Shown here: positions 1 through 8,181 of the stretch, in pieces | How the letters are laid out: every line of letters starts with the position of its first letter | Numbering within the stretch: position 1 is the stretch's first letter | Assembly: GCA_937967535.1 (NCBI GenBank) | Contig: CALCMV010000199.1 | Location: 1-32,440, forward strand | DNA: 32,440 bases | Source of the DNA: an uncultured Saprospiraceae bacterium | Lineage (GTDB): Bacteria; Bacteroidota; Bacteroidia; Chitinophagales; Saprospiraceae | Direction: 5' to 3' | Translations under genes and position numbers: made by a program | Notes under the pieces: model-generated | Databases searched by the model: none | What the model was told of the DNA's origin: nothing | The model's input: the letters and a program-made list of their open reading frames with translations, nothing else

Positions 1-111
1 TTCTTCTTGTGAAAGATTTTTGTAATGTTGTGCGCCAATATTTGTAGCGAACATTCCTAATAAAATAAGACAAAAGCCTCTAAAAAACCATTGATTGATT
101 GTGATTTTCAT
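1..111 (-). CDS. N-terminal fragment of a secreted protein, truncated by window start
   Basis: Reverse strand from 111 reads MKITINQWFFRGFCLILLGMFATNIGAQHYKNLSQEE, a signal-peptide-like N-terminus, open to the window edge. Confidence 0.7.
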   Translation of the reverse strand, partial: MKITINQWFFRGFCLILLGMFATNIGAQHYKNLSQEE

Positions 112-200
112 AATAAATCTTAAATTTGTATTCTAAAACCCCCCGTATAATGTGTGCAACATCCTTGGGTGGTTTTAAAATTGTTTGTAAAAAAGTAATT

Positions 201-271
201 GCAGTCTGACTAAGCTTAGGCTGCGAAAGCTTTGCCGTGTGGCTTTCTAGCGAAGGCGGCACGGCTTTTTT
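201..271 (+). ncRNA. candidate small structured RNA ending in an intrinsic terminator
   Basis: Hairpin gcagtct..aggctgc (201-224), then GCCGTG (234-239)/CACGGC (260-265) followed by a T-tract. No ORF is supported on this strand. Confidence 0.35.
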
Positions 272-940
272 GTTTTTGATTACATAACAAATATTTTATT
301 ATTTTACAATAAATATACCATGTCCGTTAACATTCAAACTAAATTGATATGCTTTCGGTAGTGGTATCGAAACTGTTGTTGGTGTAGTAGCTAAAAAATG
401 ATAAGACCGTTCTTTAAGTTATTTTAGTGGATCTTTTCATTTTGGTGTATTGTCTTGTTCTATTGATTAATTTGTTCGTTTACAATGCAATTTACAAAAA
501 AAAAAAAACTAATTGACCAAATTTTTCGGAGTTTTTTTATTTTTATTTATAAAATTTAACATATTATAAAATTGTTTTTTGTGACAAAAAATTACTCAAA
601 ACTCTCCAAAAAGAACTATCTTTCCATTATGCAATTTCAATAAATAAAAAAATATATACTACTATTTTTCTTATTTATTTCAGTTCAATTTGTAGCTCCC
701 CGACGATTGTTACCAAACCACAGCGCACCGTAGCGTAATGCCTCCGGCTTGCGCCGAGTACTATTTGCTTATTTAATAATTTTACAAAAAACAAAAAAAC
801 GTTCTATTCACGTTAATTTAGCATTTGCAAAATAAAAAAATATGCGAAATTTCCGCAAGAGATATGATGAATGAAATAGGATTAGAAATAGAATAGGCAC
901 AATAAAAAAGAGTGGGATTTGAGATATTTGTTAAAGTAAA

Positions 941-1056
941 AGCAAGCGCCATTTCGCAACTCAATGTAGGATGGCGGTTTTTTTATGGAGAATTTGCACG
1001 CTCGCTTATCGTGATTTTCAGCTTTTTATGGTAATTTTAGGCATTTAAATGGAAAA
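941..1056 (+). repeat. direct repeat copy 1 (~115 bp) containing a terminator-like hairpin
   Basis: Nearly identical to 2201-2316 (about six mismatches by eye), constant offset of 1260 nt. Confidence 0.9.
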
Positions 1057-1101
1057 TTATTGCGGCTATGCGAGAGCGTTCTCTCAATTAAAAAGAAAAA
1101 A

Positions 1102-1689
1102 ATGAACAGAATACAAATAGTAATATTTTTGGCATTGACAATAAGTACAATCGCCTGCGTACAAACAAAAGTAATTGAATCAGAAAGCCAAACTAAAAAG
1201 ATAATTGAATCAGAAAGCCAAACTGAAAAGATAATTGATTGGGAATCTCTAACTGAAGATAAATATGCGATAAAGTATCCATCCAATTGGGAAGTCAATA
1301 AAAGTGGGCAAATGGGAACAAGTTTTATTTTGTTCAGCCCATTATTAAATGAATCCGATAAATTCAAAGAAAATGTAAATTTATTAATTCAAGACTTAAC
1401 AGACTACGATTTGAATTTAGACCAATATGTAGAAATATCAGAAGGTCAAATCAAAACTATGGTGACGGAAGGAAAAATCATTTCAAGTGAAAGAAAAAAG
1501 AAGGATGAGCGAGAATATCAAAAGATGATTTATACAGGAAAACAAGGAATCTTTAACTTGAAAATTGAGCAATATTATTGGGTAATTGATAATGAAGCAT
1601 TTGTACTTACATTAACAGGTGAAAAAGAGGAATTCGATAAATATCAAGACATCGGTGAAAAAATTCTAAACAGCTTTGAAATAAAATAA
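1102..1689 (+). CDS. putative lipoprotein, PsbP/DcrB-like fold possible
   Basis: Internal Met at 1102 gives MNRIQIVIFLALTISTIAC (lipobox-like), then an N-terminal tandem repeat (IIESESQT) and a YPSNWEV motif. Confidence 0.7.
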   Translation: MNRIQIVIFLALTISTIACVQTKVIESESQTKKIIESESQTEKIIDWESLTEDKYAIKYPSNWEVNKSGQMGTSFILFSPLLNESDKFKENVNLLIQDLTDYDLNLDQYVEISEGQIKTMVTEGKIISSERKKKDEREYQKMIYTGKQGIFNLKIEQYYWVIDNEAFVLTLTGEKEEFDKYQDIGEKILNSFEIK

Positions 1690-1724
1690 AAATCGGCTTA
1701 AATTATAAAAACAAAGTTTGAAAA

Positions 1725-2117
1725 ATGGATTATAATTTCATGCAAAATATTCAAATTGAAAAGTGTTTAAAGTATAGCAATAAAGATAGATTTGAACGTA
1801 TTGAAAACGGAATATATCTCGACTCAGAAGATGAAGACGACACAAAATATAGGATGACAATTTCTTATGAATTAGTAAATGAAACTGAAGGAAACAACAA
1901 TCAGTACCCATTAGAAGATATTTTAGATAAATATTTCATTTATGTTTCTGATTTTTTAGAGGCTGAAAATGAAAAAGAATCAAACAGATATAAATACGAA
2001 TTAGGAGGCGAATTAGAAGATTTGAAAAAAGCACAAGAAATAATTGGTAAAAAAGTATTTAATCGAGAGTTCAAAGATGAAGACGGACAAACACGAGTAA
2101 AATTAGCAATTGAATAA
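1725..2117 (+). CDS. hypothetical acidic protein
   Basis: 130-aa ORF directly downstream of the lipoprotein on the same strand, with similar composition. Confidence 0.6.
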   Translation: MDYNFMQNIQIEKCLKYSNKDRFERIENGIYLDSEDEDDTKYRMTISYELVNETEGNNNQYPLEDILDKYFIYVSDFLEAENEKESNRYKYELGGELEDLKKAQEIIGKKVFNREFKDEDGQTRVKLAIE

Positions 2118-2200
2118 AAAAACTACACACAATAAATAAGACTTCATGCGGTACACCCTGCCAAGCAAGAAGCTAATGCAATACAAAAAACAAATTCAAA

Positions 2201-2316
2201 AGCAACCGCCATTCCGCAACTCAATGTAGGATGGCGGTTTTTTTGTGGAGAATTTGCACGCTCGCTTATCGTGATTTTCAGCTTTTTATAGTAATTTTAG
2301 GCATTTGAATGAAAAA
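2201..2316 (+). repeat. direct repeat copy 2 (~115 bp) containing hairpin AACCGCCAT/ATGGCGGTT plus T-tract
   Basis: Matches 941-1056. In this copy the 9-bp stem is perfect. Confidence 0.9.
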
Positions 2317-2368
2317 TATACGTAATCGTGTATTTTGAAGTTAGCAAACATCAAAGTAAAAAATAAAA

Positions 2369-3784
2369 ATGAACGAAATAAAATTGTACGGGGCGGATTG
2401 GTGTCCTGATTGCCGAAGAGCCAAGACATTCTTGAAAGAAAACAATGTTGCTTACGAATTTATTGATGTGGATTTAGATAAATCGGCGACAAGCTTGGTA
2501 GAATCTATCAATAAAGGCAAACGCATAATTCCTACCCTAATCATTAACGGGAAGTCCTATACCAATCCCGATAATGATGAATTGGCATCCGTATTGGGTA
2601 TCAATAAAAATCATCGGGTCATTGTATATGGGGCAGATTGGTGTCCTGATTGCCGTAAATCAAAAGCATTTTTGAAAGACAATAAAATCAATTTTCAGTA
2701 CATCGAAATTGACAAAAAAGAAAATGAATGGGCGATACCCATTATTACCAAAATCAATAATGGAAAACGAAAAATTCCAACGATTCTTATTAATGATGAT
2801 ATTGTCTTGGTCGAGCCTGAAAATGAAGAATTGCGTCAAGCACTTCAATTAGACCAAATCAAGGAGGAACATATATTCGATACCGTCATTATTGGAGGTG
2901 GTGCAGCAGGATTGACTACTTCAATCTATGCACAAAGGGATAGATTTGATACGCTTATTCTCGAAAAGAAAACCATTGGCGGTAATGCTTTTTTAACGGA
3001 GAAAATCGAAAATTATCCGGGTTTTACCTCTATTTCCGGCCCTGCCTTAATGGATAAAATGGAAGAACAAGCAAGGGTATATGGTGCAGTAATCAAAACC
3101 GGCGAAGATGTACTCGCCATTGAAAAAGAAAAAGGAAACTTCAAAATAAAGACGAAGAGCAATGAATATACAGGCAAGTCGGTTGTATTATCAACAGGTT
3201 CTACCTATCGTCAGTTGAACATTGCCGGCGAATCGGAATTGATTGGTTCAGGCGTACATTTTTGTGCTACTTGCGACGGGGCATTTTATAGAGACCGGGA
3301 TATTATCGTGGTGGGTGGTGGAAATTCTGCTTTAGAGGAAGGTATTTTTTTAGCAGGATTTGTTAAAAGTGTGAAAATCATCAATATAATGCCTGAATTT
3401 TCGGCATCAGCAACTTATATCGAAAAATTGCCTTCCATTAAAAATATCTCCACCTATATGAATAAAACTTCCGTTGAATTTGTGGCTGATGAAAATGGAT
3501 TGTTCAAAGGGCTGCTAATTGAGGATAATGAAACGAAGGAACAGGAGTTGATTAGCGCAGATGGTGCTTTCATTTTTATAGGCTTGATACCGAATACGGA
3601 GTCTTTCAAAAATTTAGTAGAGTTGAATGAACGAGGCTTTATTAAAACTAAGGGTTTGGCAGAAACTTCTGTTAAAGGAATCTTTGCAGCAGGAGATTGT
3701 CGGGAAGGGGCTATAGCCCAAGTAGCCGCTGCAACCGGTGAAGGCGTATTGGCAAGCTATGGGATTAGAAATTATTTGAAATAA
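2369..3784 (+). CDS. fusion of two glutaredoxin-like domains (each CPDC) with a thioredoxin reductase-like flavoprotein (CATC)
   Basis: Two YGADWCPDC domains, then VIIGGGAAGL, CATCDGAFYRDRDIIVVGGGNSALEE, and FAAGDC. Confidence 0.9.
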   Translation: MNEIKLYGADWCPDCRRAKTFLKENNVAYEFIDVDLDKSATSLVESINKGKRIIPTLIINGKSYTNPDNDELASVLGINKNHRVIVYGADWCPDCRKSKAFLKDNKINFQYIEIDKKENEWAIPIITKINNGKRKIPTILINDDIVLVEPENEELRQALQLDQIKEEHIFDTVIIGGGAAGLTTSIYAQRDRFDTLILEKKTIGGNAFLTEKIENYPGFTSISGPALMDKMEEQARVYGAVIKTGEDVLAIEKEKGNFKIKTKSNEYTGKSVVLSTGSTYRQLNIAGESELIGSGVHFCATCDGAFYRDRDIIVVGGGNSALEEGIFLAGFVKSVKIINIMPEFSASATYIEKLPSIKNISTYMNKTSVEFVADENGLFKGLLIEDNETKEQELISADGAFIFIGLIPNTESFKNLVELNERGFIKTKGLAETSVKGIFAAGDCREGAIAQVAAATGEGVLASYGIRNYLK

Positions 3785-3816
3785 AACGTTTACTATAATG
3801 TGTTCGCCAAATTTTG

Positions 3817-3834
3817 TCCCGATAATTATCGGGA
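3817..3834. terminator. 18-nt palindrome downstream of the TrxR fusion, possible terminator
   Basis: Perfect palindrome tcccgataattatcggga 33 nt after the stop codon. No strong T-tract. Confidence 0.35.
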
Positions 3835-4000
3835 TGAATGACAAATAAATTTAAATTTTACTTTGTTTTTACTGATAATTAATAATTAATAAATTAAACA
3901 TTTTTTATCATTCAAAATTTTTCATTCATCCCGATAAACTCCCGCTTTCAAGAAGCCCCCGTTAGCTAATCGGGGAAGAACAAAACAACCTCGTCGAATT

Positions 4001-4072
4001 GTTCTTAAACTTGTTCTTAAACTTGTTCTTAAACTTGTTCTTAAACTTAAACTTAAACTTAAACTTAAACTT
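4001..4072 (-). repeat. hexamer-type tandem array (TTTAAG/AACAAG on the minus strand) 3' of the M28 peptidase gene
   Basis: Plus strand reads gttcttaaacttgttcttaaacttgttcttaaacttaaacttaaactt. Confidence 0.9.
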
Positions 4073-4109
4073 ATTACCTAGTGGCTTATGAAAATTTAAA
4101 AGATTCCAT

Positions 4110-6029
4110 TTACTCCTGCGGCACATCCGACACAATTCGCTTTTCGCGTTCTGCCAATTCCCATGCAGTCAGGAAAACCAATCGGGCGATGCGTTCCATT
4201 TTTTTATAATCCAACTTATCGGGCGTATCGGTGATTTGGTGATAATCTTCGTGAACGCCACTGAAAAAGAAGGCAGAGGGAATACCTTTTTCCGCAAAAT
4301 TATAATGGTCTGAACGATAGTAAAAACGGTTGGGGTCATCTTTGGCATTGAAGGTATAATCAAGTTCTATTTTGGTATATTTATCGTTCATGGCTTTATT
4401 GATGACATTGAGTTCGGTACTGATGCGGTCTGCACCGATGACATAGACGTAGTTCGGATTGAGGTGGTTTTCATCTACTCTGCCAATCATATCAACGTTG
4501 AGATTGGCGACTGTTTGTTTTAATGGAAACACCGGATTATTGGCATAATATTCTGAGCCAAGCAAGCCTTTTTCTTCGCCCGAAACCGCCATGACGAGGA
4601 CGCTGCGGCGAGGTTGCGCGTTGGTTTCGGATGCTTTGGCGAAGGCTTCCGCGATTTCGAGTACAGCAGATGTGCCTGAACCATTGTCGTCTGCGCCATT
4701 GAAAATATCGTTTTCGCGTCTGCCCAAGTGGTCGTAGTGCGCGGTGATAACGACGACTTCATCGCTCAATTCGGGGTCAGAACCACGAATAAAACCCAAT
4801 ACATTTTCTGCCAAAATATCTTCCTGATTTTTCTGTTGGCGAATGACAATTTTTGTTTTCAATTTGACGGCTTCCGGCTCGCCGGTATCGCGTATTTTGT
4901 TGCGAGCTTTGGTGACTTTAGCCACTTTTTTTCCCATAATCGCCCGCGCTATATCGGTAGAAATGTAACAATTATTGGCATATTTACGCGCCGAATTTCT
5001 ATTGCCCAATACCAAATTGGGTTCGGTCAATTGATAAGCAAATTGTGCGGCATTGATGCGTACATTCGGCTCTATGATGAGCAGGGTTTTGACACCGTTT
5101 TTGCGGGCTGCCTGCAATTTTGACTGCCAATTTGTCGTCCATTCCGAAGGGCTTTGTGTACCGCTAATATGAAAATTGCCTGCGGCATCCTGCGGTTCGC
5201 CGGGATAGACCAAGACGACTTTTCCGTTGACATTTTGCCCCTTGTAATCGCTATATTTTGGGTCGTCGATACCATAACCAAGAAAGATAACTTCTTTCGC
5301 ATCCAATTTGGAACGACTACGATTGGAGGAAGGAAAGGCATAGAAATCTTCCAGATATTTGTAGGTTTTGCCGTTGACTTTTATCTTGATGCCATCTGCT
5401 TCCCAAGCTTCTCCTTTTAATGGATAGGTTTGAAAATAGGTGTTTTCCTCTCCCAAATCGGGTAGTCCGAGTGTTTTGAAATGATTGGCAATGTATTCGG
5501 CGGCTTTTTGTTGACCGCTTTTGCCTGTTTCGCGTCCTTCGTATTCGTCGGAAGCCAAAATCATAGCGTGTTTTTCCAAATCTGTTGCCATAATGGTATT
5601 GGCAAATCGGCTGGCTTCATCTATTACCGGGAAGTAATAATCACCCATTTTCGGTGCCGTCGGTACGATGACTTCTTCGTTTGATTTTACCTGCCCCGAA
5701 GGAATGACCGATACGCCAAGCCCGGATTTTGACGGCTGGTTTTCGACCATTGGCGGTCGGGTGCGGTTGGGTCTGTTGGCAGTGATGCGTCGCTCATTTA
5801 TGCGAGGTGCTTTTTTGTCTTTGAAAAGCAATTCCTCCGAAGCAATCGTTTCCTCTTGCTTGACATCGGTAACTTTGCGCCCGTTGACGGTCTTTTCGAC
5901 CATTGTTTTTTTGACAACTCGCACCGTAATCAAGGTGTCGTAAGTCACGCTTTCCATAACGAGCGTATCTGACTGCCCGTAAGCAATAGTGGAAATGAGG
6001 AGCAACAGTATGATAACTTGGTTTTTCAT
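4110..6029 (-). CDS. secreted M28-family metallopeptidase
   Basis: Signal peptide; VVITAHYDHLG, GADDNGSGTSAVLEIAEAF, AVSGEEKGLLGSEYYANN, DMIGR, RSDHYNFAEKGIPSAFFFSG. Confidence 0.92.
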   Translation of the reverse strand: MKNQVIILLLLISTIAYGQSDTLVMESVTYDTLITVRVVKKTMVEKTVNGRKVTDVKQEETIASEELLFKDKKAPRINERRITANRPNRTRPPMVENQPSKSGLGVSVIPSGQVKSNEEVIVPTAPKMGDYYFPVIDEASRFANTIMATDLEKHAMILASDEYEGRETGKSGQQKAAEYIANHFKTLGLPDLGEENTYFQTYPLKGEAWEADGIKIKVNGKTYKYLEDFYAFPSSNRSRSKLDAKEVIFLGYGIDDPKYSDYKGQNVNGKVVLVYPGEPQDAAGNFHISGTQSPSEWTTNWQSKLQAARKNGVKTLLIIEPNVRINAAQFAYQLTEPNLVLGNRNSARKYANNCYISTDIARAIMGKKVAKVTKARNKIRDTGEPEAVKLKTKIVIRQQKNQEDILAENVLGFIRGSDPELSDEVVVITAHYDHLGRRENDIFNGADDNGSGTSAVLEIAEAFAKASETNAQPRRSVLVMAVSGEEKGLLGSEYYANNPVFPLKQTVANLNVDMIGRVDENHLNPNYVYVIGADRISTELNVINKAMNDKYTKIELDYTFNAKDDPNRFYYRSDHYNFAEKGIPSAFFFSGVHEDYHQITDTPDKLDYKKMERIARLVFLTAWELAEREKRIVSDVPQE

Positions 6030-6118
6030 AGCTATGACAATGCTAAAATGTTGTAATGAAATAAGAGCCTGTTATTTTTCAAACTGCAAAAAACGTGCTT
6101 GTATTTGCAAAAAACGAA

Positions 6119-6562
6119 TCACGAGTTGCGAAGCGAACAAGCAATCTTGCCAACGCGACGTGCGTGTCGTCCGCCTTCAAATTGGGTATTGATAAATATT
6201 TCGACCATTTCTACTGCTTTTTCTTCTGAAATAAAGCGGGCGGGAATGGCAATGACATTTGCGTTGTTGTGCTGACGGGCAAGGGCAGCGAGTTCGGTGT
6301 TCCAACAGAGTGCAGCACGGATGCCTGCATGTTTATTGGCAGTGATGGCTACTCCATTGCCACTACCGCAGATAACGATGCCGAGTTGGGCAGTGCCGGA
6401 TTCTACATCATTGGCTACCGGATGTACAAAGTCGGGATAGTCTACCGAATCCAGAGAGTTCGTTCCATGGTCAAGTACGGCGATTTTTTTATTTTCTAAT
6501 AATGTTGTCACCGCCTTTTTGTAGGGAAATCCGGCGTGGTCGCAGCCTATGGCTATTTTCAT
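6119..6562 (-). CDS. rpiB: ribose 5-phosphate isomerase B
   Basis: MKIAIGCDHAGF, YPDFVHPVA, GIVICGSGNGVAITANK. Start set at internal Met 6562 rather than 6640. Confidence 0.92.
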   Translation of the reverse strand: MKIAIGCDHAGFPYKKAVTTLLENKKIAVLDHGTNSLDSVDYPDFVHPVANDVESGTAQLGIVICGSGNGVAITANKHAGIRAALCWNTELAALARQHNNANVIAIPARFISEEKAVEMVEIFINTQFEGGRHARRVGKIACSLRNS

Positions 6563-6693
6563 GATTATATATGTTGTGGTACTGTATGTGGTAGTGCTAT
6601 TGTTTTGTAGTGTGTGGTTAATTTCAACAAAATTAAACATTATTCCTCACTTTCGCTTATCATACATTATAAAATGTAAAAATATACCGCAAA

Positions 6694-6924
6694 GGGTGCA
6701 TCTCAAATTGTCGCATTTTTATTTTTACCAAATGAAAAATTATAGTTTTGTTTGGTAAAAATAAAAAATTCGACAAGAATCAAACTATGAAAATTGGTGA
6801 TAACATTCTGGTAATCAATTCTATAAGGTTTTCGAAAACCTTATAGAATTTGGGTGAAAGACCAAAATCATATCAATTGAAAATACTTTACACTTTTGTA
6901 TATGCGACAATTTGAGATGCACCC
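6694..6924. mobile_element. 231-bp MITE-like non-autonomous element, 23-bp perfect TIRs, 8-bp TSD
   Basis: GGGTGCATCTCAAATTGTCGCAT (6694-6716) inverted at 6902-6924; flanking direct repeat ACCGCAAA at 6686-6693 and 6925-6932; no coding capacity. Confidence 0.9.
6817..6850. repeat. 34-nt perfect palindrome inside the MITE
   Basis: aattctataaggttttc|gaaaaccttatagaatt. Confidence 0.9.
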
Positions 6925-6992
6925 ACCGCAAAAGTGTCGAATTTATTTAATTTCTTTCACTTAGGCAACTCGCAACAAATAATTGGTCAAAA

Positions 6993-7050
6993 CTACTTGT
7001 TCTTAAACTTAAACTTATTCTTATTCTTAAACTTAAACTTAAACTACTTA
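6993..7050 (-). repeat. hexamer-type tandem array (TTTAAG/AATAAG/AACAAG on the minus strand) immediately after the deformylase-like stop codon
   Basis: Plus strand reads tacttgttcttaaacttaaacttattcttattcttaaacttaaacttaaactactta and abuts the stop at 7051-7053. Confidence 0.9.
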
Positions 7051-7533
7051 TCATCTCCATTTAAAGGACTTTTCATCAATGGCTCGCATAGTGCAAAGTA
7101 CGCCATTGAGGTGGTCGTATTCGTGCTGAATGAGTTCGGAAATATCATCTTGAACGTGCCATGTTTTTGCTTGCCAATTTTCGTCGAGATAATGTAAGGT
7201 CAATGATTGATGGCGTTGGACTTTTACCAACAAATTCGGAAAACTCATGCAGTCGTCCCATAGCTCAAACATCTCTTGACTCGCCTCCCTGATTTCGGGA
7301 TTGATGATGATATAGGCTTTGTCCAGATTGAGATAAAACAGGCGTTTCATTATACCGATTTGAGGGGCAGCGATTCCACGACCAAATTGATATTTGCGCC
7401 GAATATCTTCCATTGCACTATGCAAATCTGCCACCCAATCGGCTAGGAGTGGCAGTTCTTCTCTGCGTATGGGAGCGCACTTTTCGTACAATCGCGGGTC
7501 GCCAAGCAGCAATATGTCGTTTACTGTTTTCAT
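7051..7533 (-). CDS. peptide deformylase-like protein
   Basis: GIAAPQIG (motif 1), WDDCMSFP in place of EGCLSxP (motif 2), HEYDHLNG (motif 3). Confidence 0.85.
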   Translation of the reverse strand: MKTVNDILLLGDPRLYEKCAPIRREELPLLADWVADLHSAMEDIRRKYQFGRGIAAPQIGIMKRLFYLNLDKAYIIINPEIREASQEMFELWDDCMSFPNLLVKVQRHQSLTLHYLDENWQAKTWHVQDDISELIQHEYDHLNGVLCTMRAIDEKSFKWR

Positions 7534-8181
7534 TATAATACGAATGTTTTTTGAAGATTTTTAGTGAAAATGGCTAGGACATTTACCTCGTATTTTGAAA
7601 ATTCAAGGTGGTTTTTTTGATACATTCAACAAATTTTTCTATTATATTATAGAGAAATATACAGCGTAAAACTAAGAATTTTCGTATTTTTTATAAAAAA
7701 ATAGCAAAAAAAATGCGCCTTTTTTTCAGTTACAAATTGGAGCAATATTTACAAAATAGCTTTGTATTAGTTTTAATTATCAATGTGTTATGCAATGTTA
7801 ATTTTAAATATAATAATTTGACTTTCTGATAGTTCTATCGTTTTTGTTTTGTTTTTGGAAATTTTGTGAATGATTTTTGCGTTCAAGAAAGCAATGGTGA
7901 AAAAAATCTTAAAAAGCAACTATTTTATGTAAAATTTTATCTACAAAACGTAACTACATAATAACAGTACTCAGGAAGCAAAGTTGTTCTGCAACTTAAA
8001 GTAATTATTTGTTAATTTAAAAATGTAATTATTTACCACTGAAAACACGGAGGACATTAAAACCAAATTGACAGAAAACTAAAATTTGTAAGAAAAGACT
8101 CTGTAACCCTTATGTTCTTCTAGGTTAGTTTTATTTTTACCCTTAGTCGTGATAAATAGTTACCTAAAAACAACCAAAACT

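Noticed and set aside
6549-6758. 69-aa plus-strand ORF
   Set aside because: Spans the rpiB upstream region and the left end of the MITE; no coding character.
6934-7197. 87-aa plus-strand ORF (NLNLFLFLNLNLNYLSS)
   Set aside because: Translation of the hexamer array plus antisense of the deformylase-like gene.
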